Shown here: positions 25,201-36,359 of the stretch, in pieces
Layout: the number at the start of each line of letters is the position of its first letter
Numbering within the stretch: the stretch's first letter is position 1
NCBI RefSeq assembly: GCF_031877795.1
Contig: NC_133971.1
Span: forward strand, 13,060,325-13,124,324
Source of the DNA: Strix aluco
Lineage: Eukaryota; Chordata; Aves; Strigiformes; Strigidae
Length of the DNA stretch: 64,000 nt
Direction of reading: 5' to 3'
The notes under the pieces: model-generated
Database searches by the model: none
What the model saw: the letters and a program-made list of their open reading frames with translations, nothing else
What the model was told of the DNA's origin: nothing
Made by a program: the position numbers and the translations under genes

Positions 25201-28200
25201 GAACCTGAGACAAACTTCTGGTTATGTCTATGAGAATTTTCAGCAGACAGACATTGAAAATTGAAATCTGTCTGTCATTTGTGAGTCCTTCAGTATCTGT
25301 TAGCTTGATTTATGAAAGGATACTAAATATGAGTTTCCTATGGAGACTGTATTTCTTTGTGGTCTGTCATATAGTTTGAGTTCTGGTTCTCAAAATCATT
25401 GCTCACAGACATTTTTAAAAAAAGCACAACTTATATTATTGATCATATCTGCAGCTTGTTTAATTTGTAGAGTATGTTTTTGGTAGTAGCAAATGGATTC
25501 CTTCTTAAATGTATTCAGAACACTTACTGAATGTAGGGTGATTGTCTTAATTTTACTTACATGACTTTCTGTTTGGGTATTTTTGTTTGTTTGTTTTTTG
25601 GCAAGACCTAGTTGAACTTTTCTGTAAATATATGGCGAAGGTGCAGTTGTCTTCATTTCCACTGAAGCATTAATCACTTAACAGGTGAAAGAAAAATGCT
25701 ATTGAGTCATATAAGTTCAATAGTAATCATTAATGCCACTGGTGGTGTTCAGCTGGATTTCCATTCTTATTCTTCTTTTATACCCACCTTCTACCTTTTG
25801 CTTTCTATCACAGCCTCTTTATAAAACAATATGGGAGCAACAGAAATTGACCGAGCCATCCACTGAATTGTGTTGCTTGGAAAGCTTGGTTATAACACTG
25901 TTGAATTTTAGCAAGACTAGTAAATAAAGTTCAAAATTTGCTTCTGATATTTGATTTGATGTTTATAGCATAACTTGATTCTTATCTAAGTAACACCAGT
26001 CTTTTATTTTTTTTTCCCCACTCTTGGTTGCAGCTTCTACCCTGGCCAATGTGAATGGGTGTATTGCCCTGGAGATGCCATTTCTTCTGTTGCAACATCT
26101 GAGAAAAGCACAGGAAAAATATTCATCTACGATGGACGAGGAAATAACCAGCCACTTCATGTTTTTGATAAACTCCATACATCTTCTCTTACTCAGATAC
26201 GGCTGAACCCTGTCTACAAAGTAGTAGTGTCTTCTGACAAATCTGGAATGATCGAGTACTGGACTGGTACTCCTCACGAATATAAATTTCCCAAGAATGT
26301 GAACTGGGAGTATAAAACAGATACTGATCTATATGAATTTGCTAAATGCAAGGCTTACCCATCCAGTATAAGTTTTTCACCTGATGGCAAGAAAATGGCC
26401 ACGCTTGGGTCTGACAGAAAAGTTAGAATTTTCCGTTTTTTGACGGGGAAGCTCATGAGAGTCTTTGATGAATCTCTGAGTGTGAGTTTGGTCTTGCTTC
26501 TCTTTTTCTGAGGCTTTTCCTCTACTTTTTTCAATGTATTTACCAGCACATTCACCTAATTTATTATCTGTTTCTAAAGCTCAGCTTCATTGCTGTATTT
26601 TTACTGCAGAAAAGGTTTTCCATGTTCTCTTCCTTGCCTCTTGCATTTCTTTGCCCCAGAACTAATTCTTACTGATTTATGTTAGTTATACAGTGAAACA
26701 GCTGTTGATTTTCATCTGTGTTTTCATACTGCTAGATTCCTTTTTACTAGAAAACAATTATGGAAAATGCCTATTTCAAGTAACATCAAAATAATGAATT
26801 AAATTTCTCATTTTCTAAGAACTTTGCTAGACAGTTACACACTTTCCTTCCTTTGCTTAAGCCTAGTACTACAACGTGCCTATTGGTTCATTAAAAAGAG
26901 TGTTACCTGTATTTATTTTAATTCTTCAGTTAAGTTTGAGTGGAGTCATCTCACTTGAATTCTGTATTTTCTAAGCATGTGGATCAGTGTTTTGCTAAGT
27001 ATGTTCATATAACAGTGATTCTGTTTTTCTCTTTTTCTGAAGATGTTTACTGAACTTCAGCAGATGAGACAGCAACTACCAGACATGGAGTTTGGTCGAC
27101 GTATGGCAGTTGAGCGTGAGCTGGAGAAAGTAGATGCAGTAAGATTAATTAATATAATTTTTGATGAAACTGGACACTTCGTTCTCTATGGAACAATGTT
27201 GGGCATTAAGGTCATAAATGTAGAGACTAACAGGTAAGTTCCAGTGACACACGTTAAGATAAATATGTTTGTTTCAAAGCCTATATTCAGTCAACTTCAT
27301 AGTATACTTAAACTTTATATGACTGTGGGGGTCTCTAATCTTTTGCCTTACATTAGATACTCCCATGCTTAGTAATGAGTCATTGCAGTTTGAAGCTTAG
27401 TGAAATGAGGAGAAAATATGTGAAGTGTATTTGTATTAAAAATGTGTAATCAATTCATCTCTGTCTAACTGGATGTGACAACAAAGTAAATGTGAATCAT
27501 GCAGTTGGGATTTTATTGCATAAGGATACTGACTAGTGAATTATGTAGCAAGTTTGAATAGAGAAGTATAAAAAACAGTAAATTATTTTGAGAGAGTTTT
27601 GGAATTCTGCTTTGAGTCTTACAGTCAGAAAGGAGACATTCTCTGACTGCGAGCAGCTAAGAGTATTTACGCCTTTTTACATCTTGTACTTCAGGTGTAT
27701 TCGTATCTTGGGAAAACAAGAGAACATCAGAGTGATGCAACTAGCTTTGTTCCAAGGAGTAGCAAAGAAACATCGTGCTGCAATCACTATAGAGATGAAG
27801 GCATCTGAAAATCCTGTTCTCCAGAATATCCAGGCAGATCCGACAGTAATCTGCACGGCTTTTAAAAAAAATAGGTTTTATATGGTGTGTGTGGTTTCTA
27901 TTTAAATAACTCCAATCTTGTATTGATGTTTTTTCTGCATTATTTTTTATTTTGATCCTTGCACCTTTCCATGCTTTTAGTCTTGAGTATTTGCAAACAC
28001 AACTCTTCCAGAGGAGTCTCTTTATATTGCAACTATATTTTAGCTTTAGCTTGAACTTTGAACTAGCTATAAATTGACTAGAAACAGCTTTGTAGTTTTT
28101 AATTTTTTTGTTATTGCTCAAGCAGTTACATAAACTTGGATGGTTTTGGCTGTCTAAATTATAGTTCTCTGAGAAGAATATATGCTTTTGTTCTAGTTGA

Positions 28201-31200
28201 AAAAAACCCACACTTAAATAAGAACACTAAAAAAACCTTACAAGATCTTATACAGATAAACAATAACTAACTGTATTTTTATTACATATTTTATAATTAA
28301 ATTCAGAGCAGCACTGGGACTTGGTAGCACCAAGTACATTATGGGCAACTAAGACAGGAGTCATCTTCCTGTTCACAATTTAGATTTTAGGTGAGATGCA
28401 GTGAATAAGCTAAAGAGACAATCAATTCCAGAGTAGTTAATAGTTGATCTGGGATGTGGTCATCATAGAGGTTAGAGATGATTCTGTCTGTTTTCACTTG
28501 TGCTTGAATTTGATCATGTTTTCCATTGGAGCTCAAGACAGTATACTTTATAAAGCTTTGTGTGGTTAGTGTATAGTACATAATGGAATATACTTCTCCA
28601 ACCAATTTGACAGGTGAGGAGGAAGTTAGACAAAATCTGAAAACATTACTCACTGTTAGAGAAAACATGACTGTATGCATGTGGAAAGATTAGTGATTGT
28701 CATTTGATATGTGTATTACTCACTTAAGCAGATGCTCGTGTACTTGTATATTTATTCTATATTTTTCTGTAAGTTCTATAAAAATTGTATTTCTGAAATT
28801 TCTCCTGTTTTGAGTTAAATTTGTTGGTTTTCTATAGTTTTGTATTAATGCAGTGTTGGAATAAGAGGATTTAGTTTGGCTTTGTAGTGAAACTAAAAGC
28901 TTTGTGATGAAACCTGCAAGTTTTGCCTGAATATAACAGAACACATTGATATTTTCCATTCTTTTTGTTTTTTTAAAGAAAATATGCTGAACTATTGTGG
29001 GCTTTCTGTTGAAAAGGGAAGGAAGTTTAAAGAAAACATTTATAAAAAGTTGTGTGGATTTGCATGTAGTTGTACTGGAATTTGTGACAGGAAATGCTGG
29101 TAACGCACAAGACTGAGATGCAAGGATAGACTGTCTGTGTATTCTCTCCCTACATTTCAAATCTAGTTGGGTGTTTAGCAGGTTGAATAATCACATTGAT
29201 GTCTTGGGTGCAGAGTAGTGTGCAAGATGAGGGGGAAAAAAAAGAAAACCAAACAGTTAACCTTCTGTTCTTTTATTCTTCAGTTTACTAAACGTGAACC
29301 AGAAGATACAAAGAGTGCAGATTCTGACAGAGATGTATTTAATGAGAAGCCTTCTAAAGAAGAGGTCATGGCAGCCACTCAGGCAGAAGGACCTAAAAGA
29401 GTTTCAGATAGTGCCATCATCCACACAAGCATGGGAGATATTCACATCAAGCTTTTTCCTGTTGAGTATGTATTTGGTAATTTTTCCTTTATTTTGTTTC
29501 TCCTTCCTTCTGTGTTTTTTGGTAGGAGTATCCAAGACCTACATTTGAAGCTAGGAATAATTCTTCCCCTTTTTCTACTGTCCTTGTTTCCTACAGTTTC
29601 TTAATACATCAGTCTAGGAATGTGACTCTTGACAAACACAAATAAAGTGTGGTAAAAATAGGTCTAAATAACAGTTGAGGCCACAGGTTTGTTTTAATGA
29701 TTTTTGCTTTTATTTAATTATTGGTTCAGGGGGTTTATTCCTTTCTTAACTTCTGTTCTTTCTCTAAACCACAGGTGTGGGTAGATCACGATGCTCTTCT
29801 GTGTAAGCTACATATTCTTGTAAGGCAGTGCTGTTTGAATCAGTCTTGGGAAAGAATGATGATGTTGGCACCAACAGTAGATTTGGCAGTAGGTCTGTGT
29901 AAGCCAGAGGAATAGTAGTTTGCAACTTCTAAATGGGGCCACTGTACTACATTTTCTGTTACTGCAGCTCCTTCAAGAGCCACATAAAATTTATGTGAGC
30001 ATATAATATTAGTGCTGTGTATATTCAAAACTATATAATTGAAAAAGTATTGTGCATGAAAATTGCTAAAGTTATTGTGTCAGCATCTCTCCTTTGTGGT
30101 ACTAATAAATGCAAAGTTTTTGTTCCGAAACAGTAAATTTATAGCATATTTTATATTGCTATACATTGAAACTTAAACCATTTAAGTGTAATCCATGCTT
30201 CACCAGAAACAAATTCATGTTTTGTCATAAGCACATGTAAGGCAACACAACCTTAGCTCTACCCTCTAGGGCTGCTAGTCTTCTATTGCTTTCTTCACCA
30301 GTGTCTCCTTGCATCAGGCCCTAGTTTCTGGAATTTGTAATTGTAGCATATAGGTTGCAGTAACAGTACTGCCCTTGCCAATGAGTGAAAAGCCAAGCTA
30401 CATTATTTCTGATTTTTTTTTTTTTTTTTTTTTTTAGAATTCTCATGCCAGCATGTAGCTATATTTACATGTATGATATTGCAAGTGCTTCACTGCAATG
30501 TTTTCTATGCAATTTTAAATTAAATACAGTATTACCAGGCTTGATTATTGTTAGGTTTGTCCTTTCTTGTTCTAGTGTTTACTCCCAGCTGAGCTTAGAA
30601 TTTAAAATCTCTTTATAAGATGAGCATGTAGAAGAGCATATAGGATGTGGCTTTGTATGCCCTTTAAATCTTTGGCTGTGTGCTCATGGAATAAAGTTGG
30701 GAATGACCATGTACTGCTCAGCAGGAACTGGGACTCTGGTCTTACCTGTTTGACTAGTTATGCCATTGGTGCTCTGTTTAATGAGATGGTTTTGAGTATC
30801 ACTAAGCCCAAGCTAATGTTCCTTGTCACAGCTAAAGTAACTCTACAGCTATGGACTCACTTTGGCTATTTTCTTACTTGCTGGGAAAATGTGTGTGACT
30901 GTGTAAACCTGTCAGTGTAGATCTACCCAGGCTACTAATACATTTTATAAAACTAATGGAAGAGCTATTGCAAAGAATTTTTACTCTGGTAGCTGTTGTG
31001 GTTTAACCCCAGCCAGCAACTAAGCACCATACAGCTGCTTACTCACTCCTCCCCTTTCCCTGTGGGACAGGAAGGAGAATTGAAAAAGTAGTAAAACTCG
31101 TGGGTTGAGATAAGAACAGATTAATAACTAAAATAAAATACAATAATAATGAGGATGATAAGGAATATAACAGAGAGAGAAATAAAACCCAAGAAAAGAC

Positions 31201-34200
31201 AAGTGATGCACAGTGCAATTGCTCACCACTCACTGACAGATGTCCGAGCAGTGATCTGTCCCTCCTGGCCAACTCCCCCCAGTTCATGTACTGAGCATGA
31301 CATTCTATGGTACAGAATATCCCTTTGGTTAGTTCAGGTCACCTGTCCTGGCCGTGGTCCCTCCCAGCTTCTTGTGCACCTGCTTGCTGGCTGAGCATGA
31401 GAAACTGAAACATCCTTAACTTAGGACAAACTCTACCTAGCAACAGCTAAAACATCGGTGTGTTACCAATATGACTCTCACACTAAATCCAAAACACAGC
31501 ACTGTACCAGCTACTGGGAAGAAAATTAACTATATCCCAGCTGAAACCAGCCAGTAGAAAATCTATTGGAAATAAAAAAATCAAGTCACAAAGGTGAAGG
31601 GGTTGATTGATTGGGTTTTTTTTCCCATTTTATTCCATCAAGAGTAATATTCCACCTCATCACCCTGCTTCCAGACAAGGTTTGTGAGTAGTTTGAGGAG
31701 GGTAACTGACCGCTGACTGCAAGTTCTATAATACTAAAACATTGTGTCTTTAGATTTTACTTCTTGTATACAACACTGGACACCTTTACATGTATAGCTT
31801 AATAGAATTACAGAGGTAAAAGAGTGAACAGCTTTCTGCTTATGGAGCATAAACTCCTTAATTGATTTTGTAAATAAAACTAAGGAGAAAGCTGGGGAAG
31901 GAACATCTAATCAATGGTGCATCGAATTAGGCTCTGAGAAAATAGATTTGGTACCTGAGTGTCATGGTTTAACCCCAGCCAGCAACTAAGTACCACACAG
32001 CCGCTTGCTCATGTCGCCCTCAGTGAGATGGGGAACTCGGAAGGGTAAAAGTGAGAAAACTTGTGGGTTGTGATAAAGACACTTTAATAGGGAGAGCAAA
32101 AGCCGTGCATGCAAGCAAAGCAAAACAAGGAATTCATTCACGGCTTCCCACCGGCAGGCAGGTGTTCAGCCAGCTCTGGGAAAGCAGGGCTCCATCACAC
32201 CTAATGGTTACTTGGGAAGACAAATGCCATCACTTTGAATGTTGCTCCCTTCCTCCTTCCCCCCCCAGCTTTATATGCTGAGCATGATGCCATATGGTAC
32301 GGAATATCCCTGCAGTCAGTTGGGGTCAGCTGTCCCAGCTGTGTCCCCTCCCACCTTCTTGTGCAGCCCCAGCGTAGTCACTGGTGGGGTGGGTTGAAGA
32401 GCAGAAGAGGCCTTGGTGCTGTGTAAGCACTGCTCAGCAGTAACAAAAACATCCCTGTATTATCAGCGCTGCTGCTGCCTTCCTGTGCAATCATGCAACT
32501 TTGTACTGTTAACTGCTTCCAGCCCTGGGTTTGAGGAGGTGGGATTTGTCTTGAATTTCCTTATTTGATGAAAGCTTTTTCTACAGTGTGCTGAAACACT
32601 GTTCAGACAACAGGTTCTTAGTCTGAGCTGAAATCTTTGTGGCCTTGCCACCGTACAATTAAATCTTTATTATAGCCTGTATTTTGTTACATGATTTCAG
32701 GTGCCCCAAAACAGTGGAAAACTTCTGCGTGCACAGCAGAAATGGTTATTACAATGGACACATATTTCACCGTATCATCAAGGTAACTTGCAAAAAGTTT
32801 ATTTTTTGTTGGTTTAGCTATGTACCTTTGTGGTCAGTCCTCTCTGTTAACTCATTTCCCTTTTGCACAAAGCATTTCTGGAATGGTGTCAGAGTTCACT
32901 ATAAAGTCTGAACAACTCTAAGGTTCTAAACAGCTTTATCACTTACTGGTGTTTAATAGTCATTCTGCAAAGACAAGGTGGAAGAAATCTGAAAATTGAA
33001 AGATCAATTCAGCAGTCCTGCTTGAATTAAGACTTTGCTTCATGTCAGAAGGCATTTTTTGTAAAGCTCCTGATTTCTGTTGCACCAGAATCAAGCTGAT
33101 ACAGCCTAAGTGTTTGCAAAAGGTACAGATAGTCAGGTTTGTCATTCATTAGCAGGAACAGCGAGTAAGCTTGTTTTTTCACAAGTACTCAAGTATCACT
33201 TAAAGAAGCTCTGAATGCTTTGTCCCTTATCCACAGCATTTTAATACTTAGATTTTCTTGAAAGGTTTGAAGTAAGTTTGAAAAAAATGTCATCTGGCAT
33301 AAACCACTTCTGCTCATTTATTCTATGTGATGATGTAATAACATTTAATTTCTGTGCAGGGTTTCATGATTCAGACTGGTGACCCAACTGGTACAGGAAT
33401 GGGAGGTGAAAGTATATGGGGAGGAGAATTTGAAGATGAATTTCATTCAACTTTACGACATGACAGACCATACACGCTCAGCATGGCTAATGCAGGACCA
33501 AATACCAATGGATCCCAGTTTTTTATAACAGTAGTGCCAACTGTAAGTAATATTAAAGGCTCAGTTTAAGGCCTGAGCTGCTAACTAGATAGTTGTGGTG
33601 GTGCTGTCAACGCTGCTCTATCACTCCCCTCCTCAGCTGGACAGGGGACAGAAGATAGAATGAAAGGCTCGTGGGTCGAGATGAGGACAGGAGATCACTC
33701 AGCAATTACTATCACAGGCAAAACCAGACTCGACTTGGGAAAAGTAAATTAATTTATTGCCAATCAAATCAGAGTAGGGTAATAAGAGATAGAAACAAAT
33801 CTTAAAACACTTCCCTACCACCCCTCCTTTCTTCCCAGGCTGAACCTTACTCCCAGTTTCTCTACCTCCTCCCTGACCATGGCACAGGGGGGACAGGGAG
33901 TGGGGATTGTGATCAGTTCATCACCAATTGCCTCTGCTGCTCCTTCCTCCTCATGGGGAGGACTCCTCACACTTTTCCCCTGCTCCAGTGTGGGGTCCCT
34001 CCCACGGCAGACAGTCCTCCACAAACTCTCCATGTGAGTCCTTCCCACAGGGCTGCAGCTCTTCATGAACTGCTCCAGTGTGGGTCCCTTTTGTGGGCTG
34101 CAGTCCTCCCAGAAACAGACTGATCCAGCGTGGGCTTCCCTCAGAGTCCCGGCCTTCCTCAGGTGCATCCACCTGCTCTGAGTGGGGTCCTCCAGGGGCT

Positions 34201-35664
34201 GCAGGTGGAGATCTGCTCCACTGTGGACCTCCATGGGCTGCAGGGGCACAGCCTGCCCCACCATGGGCTGCACCAGGGGCTGCAGGGGAATCTCTGCCCT
34301 GGTGCCTGGAGCACCTCCTCCCTCTCCTTCTTTGCTGCCCTTGGTGTCTGCAGTTGTTCCTCTCACATATTCTCACTCCTCTCTCCTGGCTGCAGTTGCA
34401 CAGGGTTTTTTCCCCTGTCTTAAATATGTCATCCCAGAGGTGCTTGGCGTTGGCTCTGTCAGACATGGGGGAAGCTTCTAGCCCTTCTCACAGAAGCCAC
34501 CCCTGTAGCCCCACCCCCCACCAAAACCTTGCCACACAAGCCCAGGGTAAAAACATATTTTTTCTGATGGAATAAGGAACACACTAGTACTAAATCATTT
34601 TTTTTTGCAAATAAATGCTGCACACAACGATGTAGGCTTCACTGAAACCATCCTTTAAGAACCAGGAAAGTATTTTTGTCTGTTGTGATCAAGATGTCTT
34701 TTGCTTTTAACTGGAGTAGGGGCAATATCAAATTCTTAATAAATATTTGCAATTGTATATTACTAGAGTATTTTATATTAATATACTGGTTTAAACTTGA
34801 TGGAAATCTAGCTATTGCTTAGGTTGCTTGATGTTTTTGGGAATGGTGCCAGGATGTCTCCTTAACATTGCCCAATTATAGCTATACAAAGAAGCCAGTA
34901 TTGAGGTTTCAATATTTCCTTTGATCTGTGTACAATTTCAGAGCCAAAAAGAGAAATTTTGGTATGTGACTCTAACAGCTACAAAACAAATCCTTAAAGG
35001 TGACACTTACAGAAACTGCATTCTTACAGCACTTGTCAAAATCATGTCTTTTTTAAAAAAACACCCATCCACCATATTTTTGAGGCTTATTAAGTTACAT
35101 CAGTGCCCATATTTAGATTGCTAATTGGGCATACTGTTTGAATGACTTGGATTTAAGTAGTATTCTGGACCAGCACTTAATATTCACCTGTGAAAATACC
35201 ATGAAATAAACAGCATTTCTGCGAACTGAGAATACACTTTAAAATAGACTATGAAATTCTACTGCGTTGCTAGAACTTGACCTCTGTAGTACTTTAAGGA
35301 AACAACTGAAAAGGTGAATTTAAGTGCATATGAATATGTATTAGCTGCACTCTAATTTACATGCTAATATTTACATTGTGTTAAGTTTCATAGTCTGAAC
35401 ATATAAAATATATCCATGTACACTTATTCTAGGTCAGTCCCCTTCTGGTTTGGAACCTAACCTATGTGCTGCTTTCTATTTTAATATGCTTTTTCTTTTT
35501 CCTCCCATACCCTCAAACAGCCATGGCTAGACAACAAGCACAGCGTGTTTGGACGGGTGACTAAAGGAATGGAAGTTGTTCAGAGAATCTCAAATGTAAA
35601 AGTCAATCCCAAAACTGACAAACCCTACGAGGATATCAGCATCATTAATATCACAGTGAAGTAA
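19300..35664 (+). CDS. PPWD1: PPWD1, peptidylprolyl isomerase domain and WD repeat-containing protein 1
   Basis: Nuclear spliceosome-associated cyclophilin that isomerises X-Pro bonds. Coding exons: 19300-19525, 20963-21065, 21617-21717, 22835-22955, 26034-26481, 27043-27233, 27695-27884, 29284-29465, 32701-32782, 33360-33542, 35521-35664. They sum to 1971 nt = 656 codons plus TAA, with all joins in phase (human 646). Residues 1-75 are charged, with a Lys/Asn/Asp-Glu low-complexity run. About residues 85-390 hold WD40 repeats, with motifs such as [43 protein letters not shown] and [11 protein letters not shown]. The C-terminal cyclophilin domain (about 490-656) has FHRIIK ending at residue 548, [28 protein letters not shown] near 590-605, and [12 protein letters not shown] from 611, so the Arg, Gln-Phe-Phe, Trp and His pocket residues are present. 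The start has A at -3 and G at +4 and matches the family N-terminus; the frame stays open upstream to 18,964, so no upstream stop forces it. The exon 7 donor (gtgtgt) is weak; all others are ordinary. Large introns hold LTRs listed separately and otherwise nothing recognised. Confidence 0.97.
19381..19478 (+). repeat. Compound trinucleotide repeat in PPWD1 exon 1
   Basis: In-frame runs of AAG (Lys), then AAC (six Asn), then GAG/GAC (Glu/Asp) encode [14 protein letters not shown] and an E/D-rich stretch. The asparagine run is codon-pure (AAC only) and the lysine run is AAG only, apart from its edges. Such purity points to recent slippage and to likely length polymorphism. Confidence 0.9.
20279..20720 (+). 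mobile_element. Solo LTR (ERVL-like avian family), 3'-truncated
   Basis: In PPWD1 intron 1. It starts CCTGGTTTTGGCTGGGATAG and is clearly homologous to the copy at 24,154 (shared block with GTACAAG, AGCTGGGAGG, TTGGCCAGTGAAATA, ATCATGCTCAGTATATAAAC). TATATAAA at 20526-20533 is the probable LTR TATA box. The final ~110 bases present in the other copy are missing. Confidence 0.85.
24154..24718 (+). mobile_element. Solo LTR (ERVL-like avian family), complete
   Basis: In PPWD1 intron 4. It starts TGTCCTGGTTTTGACTGGGA and ends GGTTTAAACCACAACA, so it has TG...CA ends, ~565 bp. Flanking pentamers TTGGG (24149-24153) and TTGAG (24719-24723) differ at one base and may be the decayed target-site duplication; 5-bp duplications fit ERVL. 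There is no internal retroviral sequence, so it arose by LTR-LTR recombination. Confidence 0.9.
30413..30435 (+). repeat. Poly(T) tract of 23
   Basis: Uninterrupted T run in PPWD1 intron 8; no flanking retroposon was recognised. Confidence 0.85.
30994..31548 (-). mobile_element. Solo LTR (same broad family), inverted
   Basis: In PPWD1 intron 8. On plus it begins TGTTGTGGTTTAACCCCAGC and ends ...TATCCCAGCTGAAACCAGCC, which is the reverse complement of the GGCTGGGATA...GGTTAAACCACAACA layout. It belongs to the branch that contains the copy at 56.4 kb (TACTGAGCATGACATTCTATGG equivalent). Confidence 0.88.
31961..32465 (-). mobile_element. Solo LTR, inverted, second copy in the same intron
   Basis: On plus it begins TGTCATGGTTTAACCCCAGC, ~410 bp after the previous LTR ends and in the same orientation. 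Shared blocks include CAGCAACTAAG, CTTGTGGGTTG, GCTGAGCATGATGCCATATGG and TTCTTGTGCA. The far end is degraded and lacks the GGCTGGGATA box, so the right limit is approximate. Confidence 0.82.
33591..34560 (-). mobile_element. ERV LTR (~1 kb) with internal subrepeats
   Basis: In PPWD1 intron 10, beginning only ~50 bases after the exon 10 donor. It is GC-rich compared with the intron. It holds repeated short blocks such as CTGCTCCAGTGTGGGTCCCT near 33,980, 34,070 and 34,120, and GGGGCTGCAGG near 34,195-34,290; this pattern is typical of a known avian LTR group. Opposite-strand ORFs of 97-183 codons through it are artefacts of the repeat composition. The limits are approximate. Confidence 0.75.
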
Positions 35665-35702
35665 ACTAGGAGTTGAAGGTTCCAGCTTAAGCAGAAAAAA
35701 CT

Positions 35703-36100
35703 TACAGTGGGATGCGGGAGATATGGACATGCCGACAATCAACATGATCAAGCAATGCCAATTTTATTGTGGTGAAGCAAGCCTTTTATAATGCTAGTGA
35801 GAATCACATGATATAATCACATGGTATAATTCTTTCTGATTGGACAGTTAGCTTTGCACATGCGCCTTAAGCTCTCTCTTCTGATTGGATGAAAACTGCC
35901 ACATTGACATTGTACAAACTTCCTTCTCCGCCCAAACCCACACCCTGAAGTTGTTTAACTTCCTGGGTTCTTCCTCATTATTCAGGGTCATTCCCTCGTC
36001 ACATCCTTGCTGAAGCTGAGGCTTTACCAGTCTTGCTCATATGCAGGATTGCTCACATGTCCATTTCCTCGCAGGAAATCCTTCTGAATCCCCACAGTGG
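35703..36100 (-). mobile_element. Solo LTR of an endogenous retrovirus in the PPWD1 3' UTR, antisense
   Basis: Read on the minus strand this ~400 bp block has the layout of an LTR: a TG start at about 36,100 (TGTGGGGATTCAGAAGG), CCAAT boxes (ATTGG on plus at 35839-35843 and 35884-35888), TATAAAAGG at 35790-35782, an AATAAA signal at 35767-35762, and an end near CATCCCA at about 35,706. No gag/pol sequence adjoins it. It starts 40 bases after the PPWD1 stop codon, so it must be transcribed as part of the PPWD1 3' UTR unless an unseen upstream poly(A) site is used. The family was not identified. Confidence 0.7.
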
Positions 36101-36353
36101 GACCCAAAAAAGGACCCAGAAAGAACAGAAACGTTTTTGATAATTCTTAGATATAAGAAGTGCCAGGACAGAGGCAATCACCAGTTATACTATTTTTAAT
36201 GTAACTCAAGTGCCCTAAGTCTGTATTTCTGGTAACTTTGTATTTTGAAGTAAAAACATCTGCATGTTTTTTATAAAGTCTACTGTTTTTCTTGCATCTC
36301 CTTCTATGCAAAGCTGAAGATAAAAAACCACATCATGGCTCGTGACAGTGTTT

Positions 36354-36359
36354 ATTAAA
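36354..36359 (+). terminator. Candidate PPWD1 polyadenylation signal ATTAAA
   Basis: ATTAAA, the commonest variant of the canonical hexamer, followed within ~30 bases by T/GT-rich sequence. It is the first reasonable plus-strand signal after the PPWD1 stop and LTR; no plus-strand AATAAA was noticed between 35,665 and this point. Use is not proven. Confidence 0.4.

Noticed and set aside
33815-34575. Overlapping ORFs of 97-183 codons on both strands
   Set aside because: They lie wholly in an LTR made of GC-rich subrepeats; open frames result from repeat composition.
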